A stretch of DNA of 5,344 nucleotides from Ectothiorhodospiraceae bacterium (GTDB lineage Bacteria; Pseudomonadota; Gammaproteobacteria; Nitrococcales; AK92): the NCBI GenBank assembly GCA_029263635.1, contig JAJUFY010000166.1:1-5344 (forward strand), read 5' to 3'. Made by a program: the position numbers and the translations under genes. Below, in pieces: positions 5,197 through 5,344 of the stretch. Numbering within the stretch: the stretch's first letter is position 1; each line of letters opens with the position of its first letter. The notes below the pieces were generated by a model. The model was given only the letters and a program-made list of their open reading frames with translations. It was not told the DNA's origin and made no database searches.

Positions 5197-5344
5197 TTAC
5201 GGCGGCCGGCGGGAGCGCCGGCCCAGCAGCGGCCGCACGGCAGCAACGCCAAGAAACTGCAGGGCGGCGGCTACCACGATGGCCGGCCCGGACGGCAGAT
5301 CCCAGGCGAAGGAAGCGGCCAGCCCCAGCAGCACCGCCAGCGCC
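5197..5344 (-). CDS. metal (zinc/manganese) ABC transporter permease, ZnuB-like, C-terminal end only
   Basis: Only the last 48 codons and the TAA stop are in the window; the gene runs off the right edge. The visible peptide has a hydrophobic stretch (ALAVLLGLAASFAW), the motif DLPSGPAIVVAAALQFLG, and an arginine-rich cytoplasmic tail (GRRSRRPP). A last transmembrane helix after a D-P-G-P-like turn is the usual end of ABC-3 family permeases such as ZnuB, MntB and their relatives, which move Zn2+ or Mn2+ across the inner membrane with an ATPase and a periplasmic binding protein. The metal cannot be told from this piece, and its partner genes, if present, are outside the window. The assignment rests on a short tail, so another polytopic membrane protein is possible. 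Confidence 0.75.
   Translation of the reverse strand, partial: ALAVLLGLAASFAWDLPSGPAIVVAAALQFLGVAAVRPLLGRRSRRPP

Noticed and set aside
4974..5252. Minus-strand 92-codon frame spanning the gap and the end of the metal permease
   Set aside because: It overlaps the permease C-terminus in another frame, has an Ala/Arg/Gly-rich composition and lacks a ribosome site. A 62-codon frame at 4991-5179 was rejected for similar reasons.
1..5344. Search for CRISPR arrays, tRNA genes, insertion sequence ends, phage or toxin-antitoxin genes
   Set aside because: No regularly spaced repeats, cloverleaf-like segments, terminal inverted repeats with transposase, or recognisable defence proteins were found by eye.

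Overview
This window is a GC-rich stretch of a bacterial chromosome, most likely from a gammaproteobacterium. The evidence is a DusA-type tRNA dihydrouridine synthase, an OprI-like alanine-zipper lipoprotein, an ErfK/YbiS-type L,D-transpeptidase, a NudL-type Nudix hydrolase and a YafJ-type amidotransferase. These families are typical of Pseudomonas-like or purple-sulfur-type gammaproteobacteria, but I cannot name the genus. I see no insertion sequence, prophage, CRISPR array, tRNA or rRNA.

Layout. 1-537 (minus): 5' part of dusA, running off the left edge. 618-872 and 832-1413 (plus): a small glutaredoxin-like protein and an exported YkuD-type L,D-transpeptidase, overlapping by 41 bases. 1615-1923 (plus): an Lpp/OprI-type lipoprotein with its own sigma70-like promoter, a strong ribosome binding site and a textbook UUCG-loop terminator (1946-1970). 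1978-2910 (minus): a LysM-like plus YkuD L,D-transpeptidase of the ErfK/YbiS type, convergent with the lipoprotein gene. 3074-3448 (minus): a single-domain PilZ protein. 3537-4313 and 4316-4894 (minus): a yafJ-like class II glutamine amidotransferase and a nudL-like Nudix hydrolase, two bases apart. 4895-5196: about 300 bases without a convincing gene. 5197-5344 (minus): the last 48 codons of a probable ZnuB-type metal ABC transporter permease, running off the right edge.

How the genes fit together. The centre (832-2910) reads as an envelope-anchoring module: a Braun-type lipoprotein ending in lysine, flanked on both sides by YkuD enzymes. ErfK/YbiS enzymes join the C-terminal lysine of Lpp to peptidoglycan, so the convergent enzyme is the obvious candidate to anchor this lipoprotein. 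The upstream, smaller YkuD enzyme may act on the same bond, in attachment or release, or on other peptidoglycan crosslinks. The minus-strand genes nudL-yafJ-pilZ are housekeeping or signalling genes without an evident common pathway. I do not see a clearly new system. The lipoprotein/two-transpeptidase cluster, and the unusual length of the lipoprotein, are the most interesting points.
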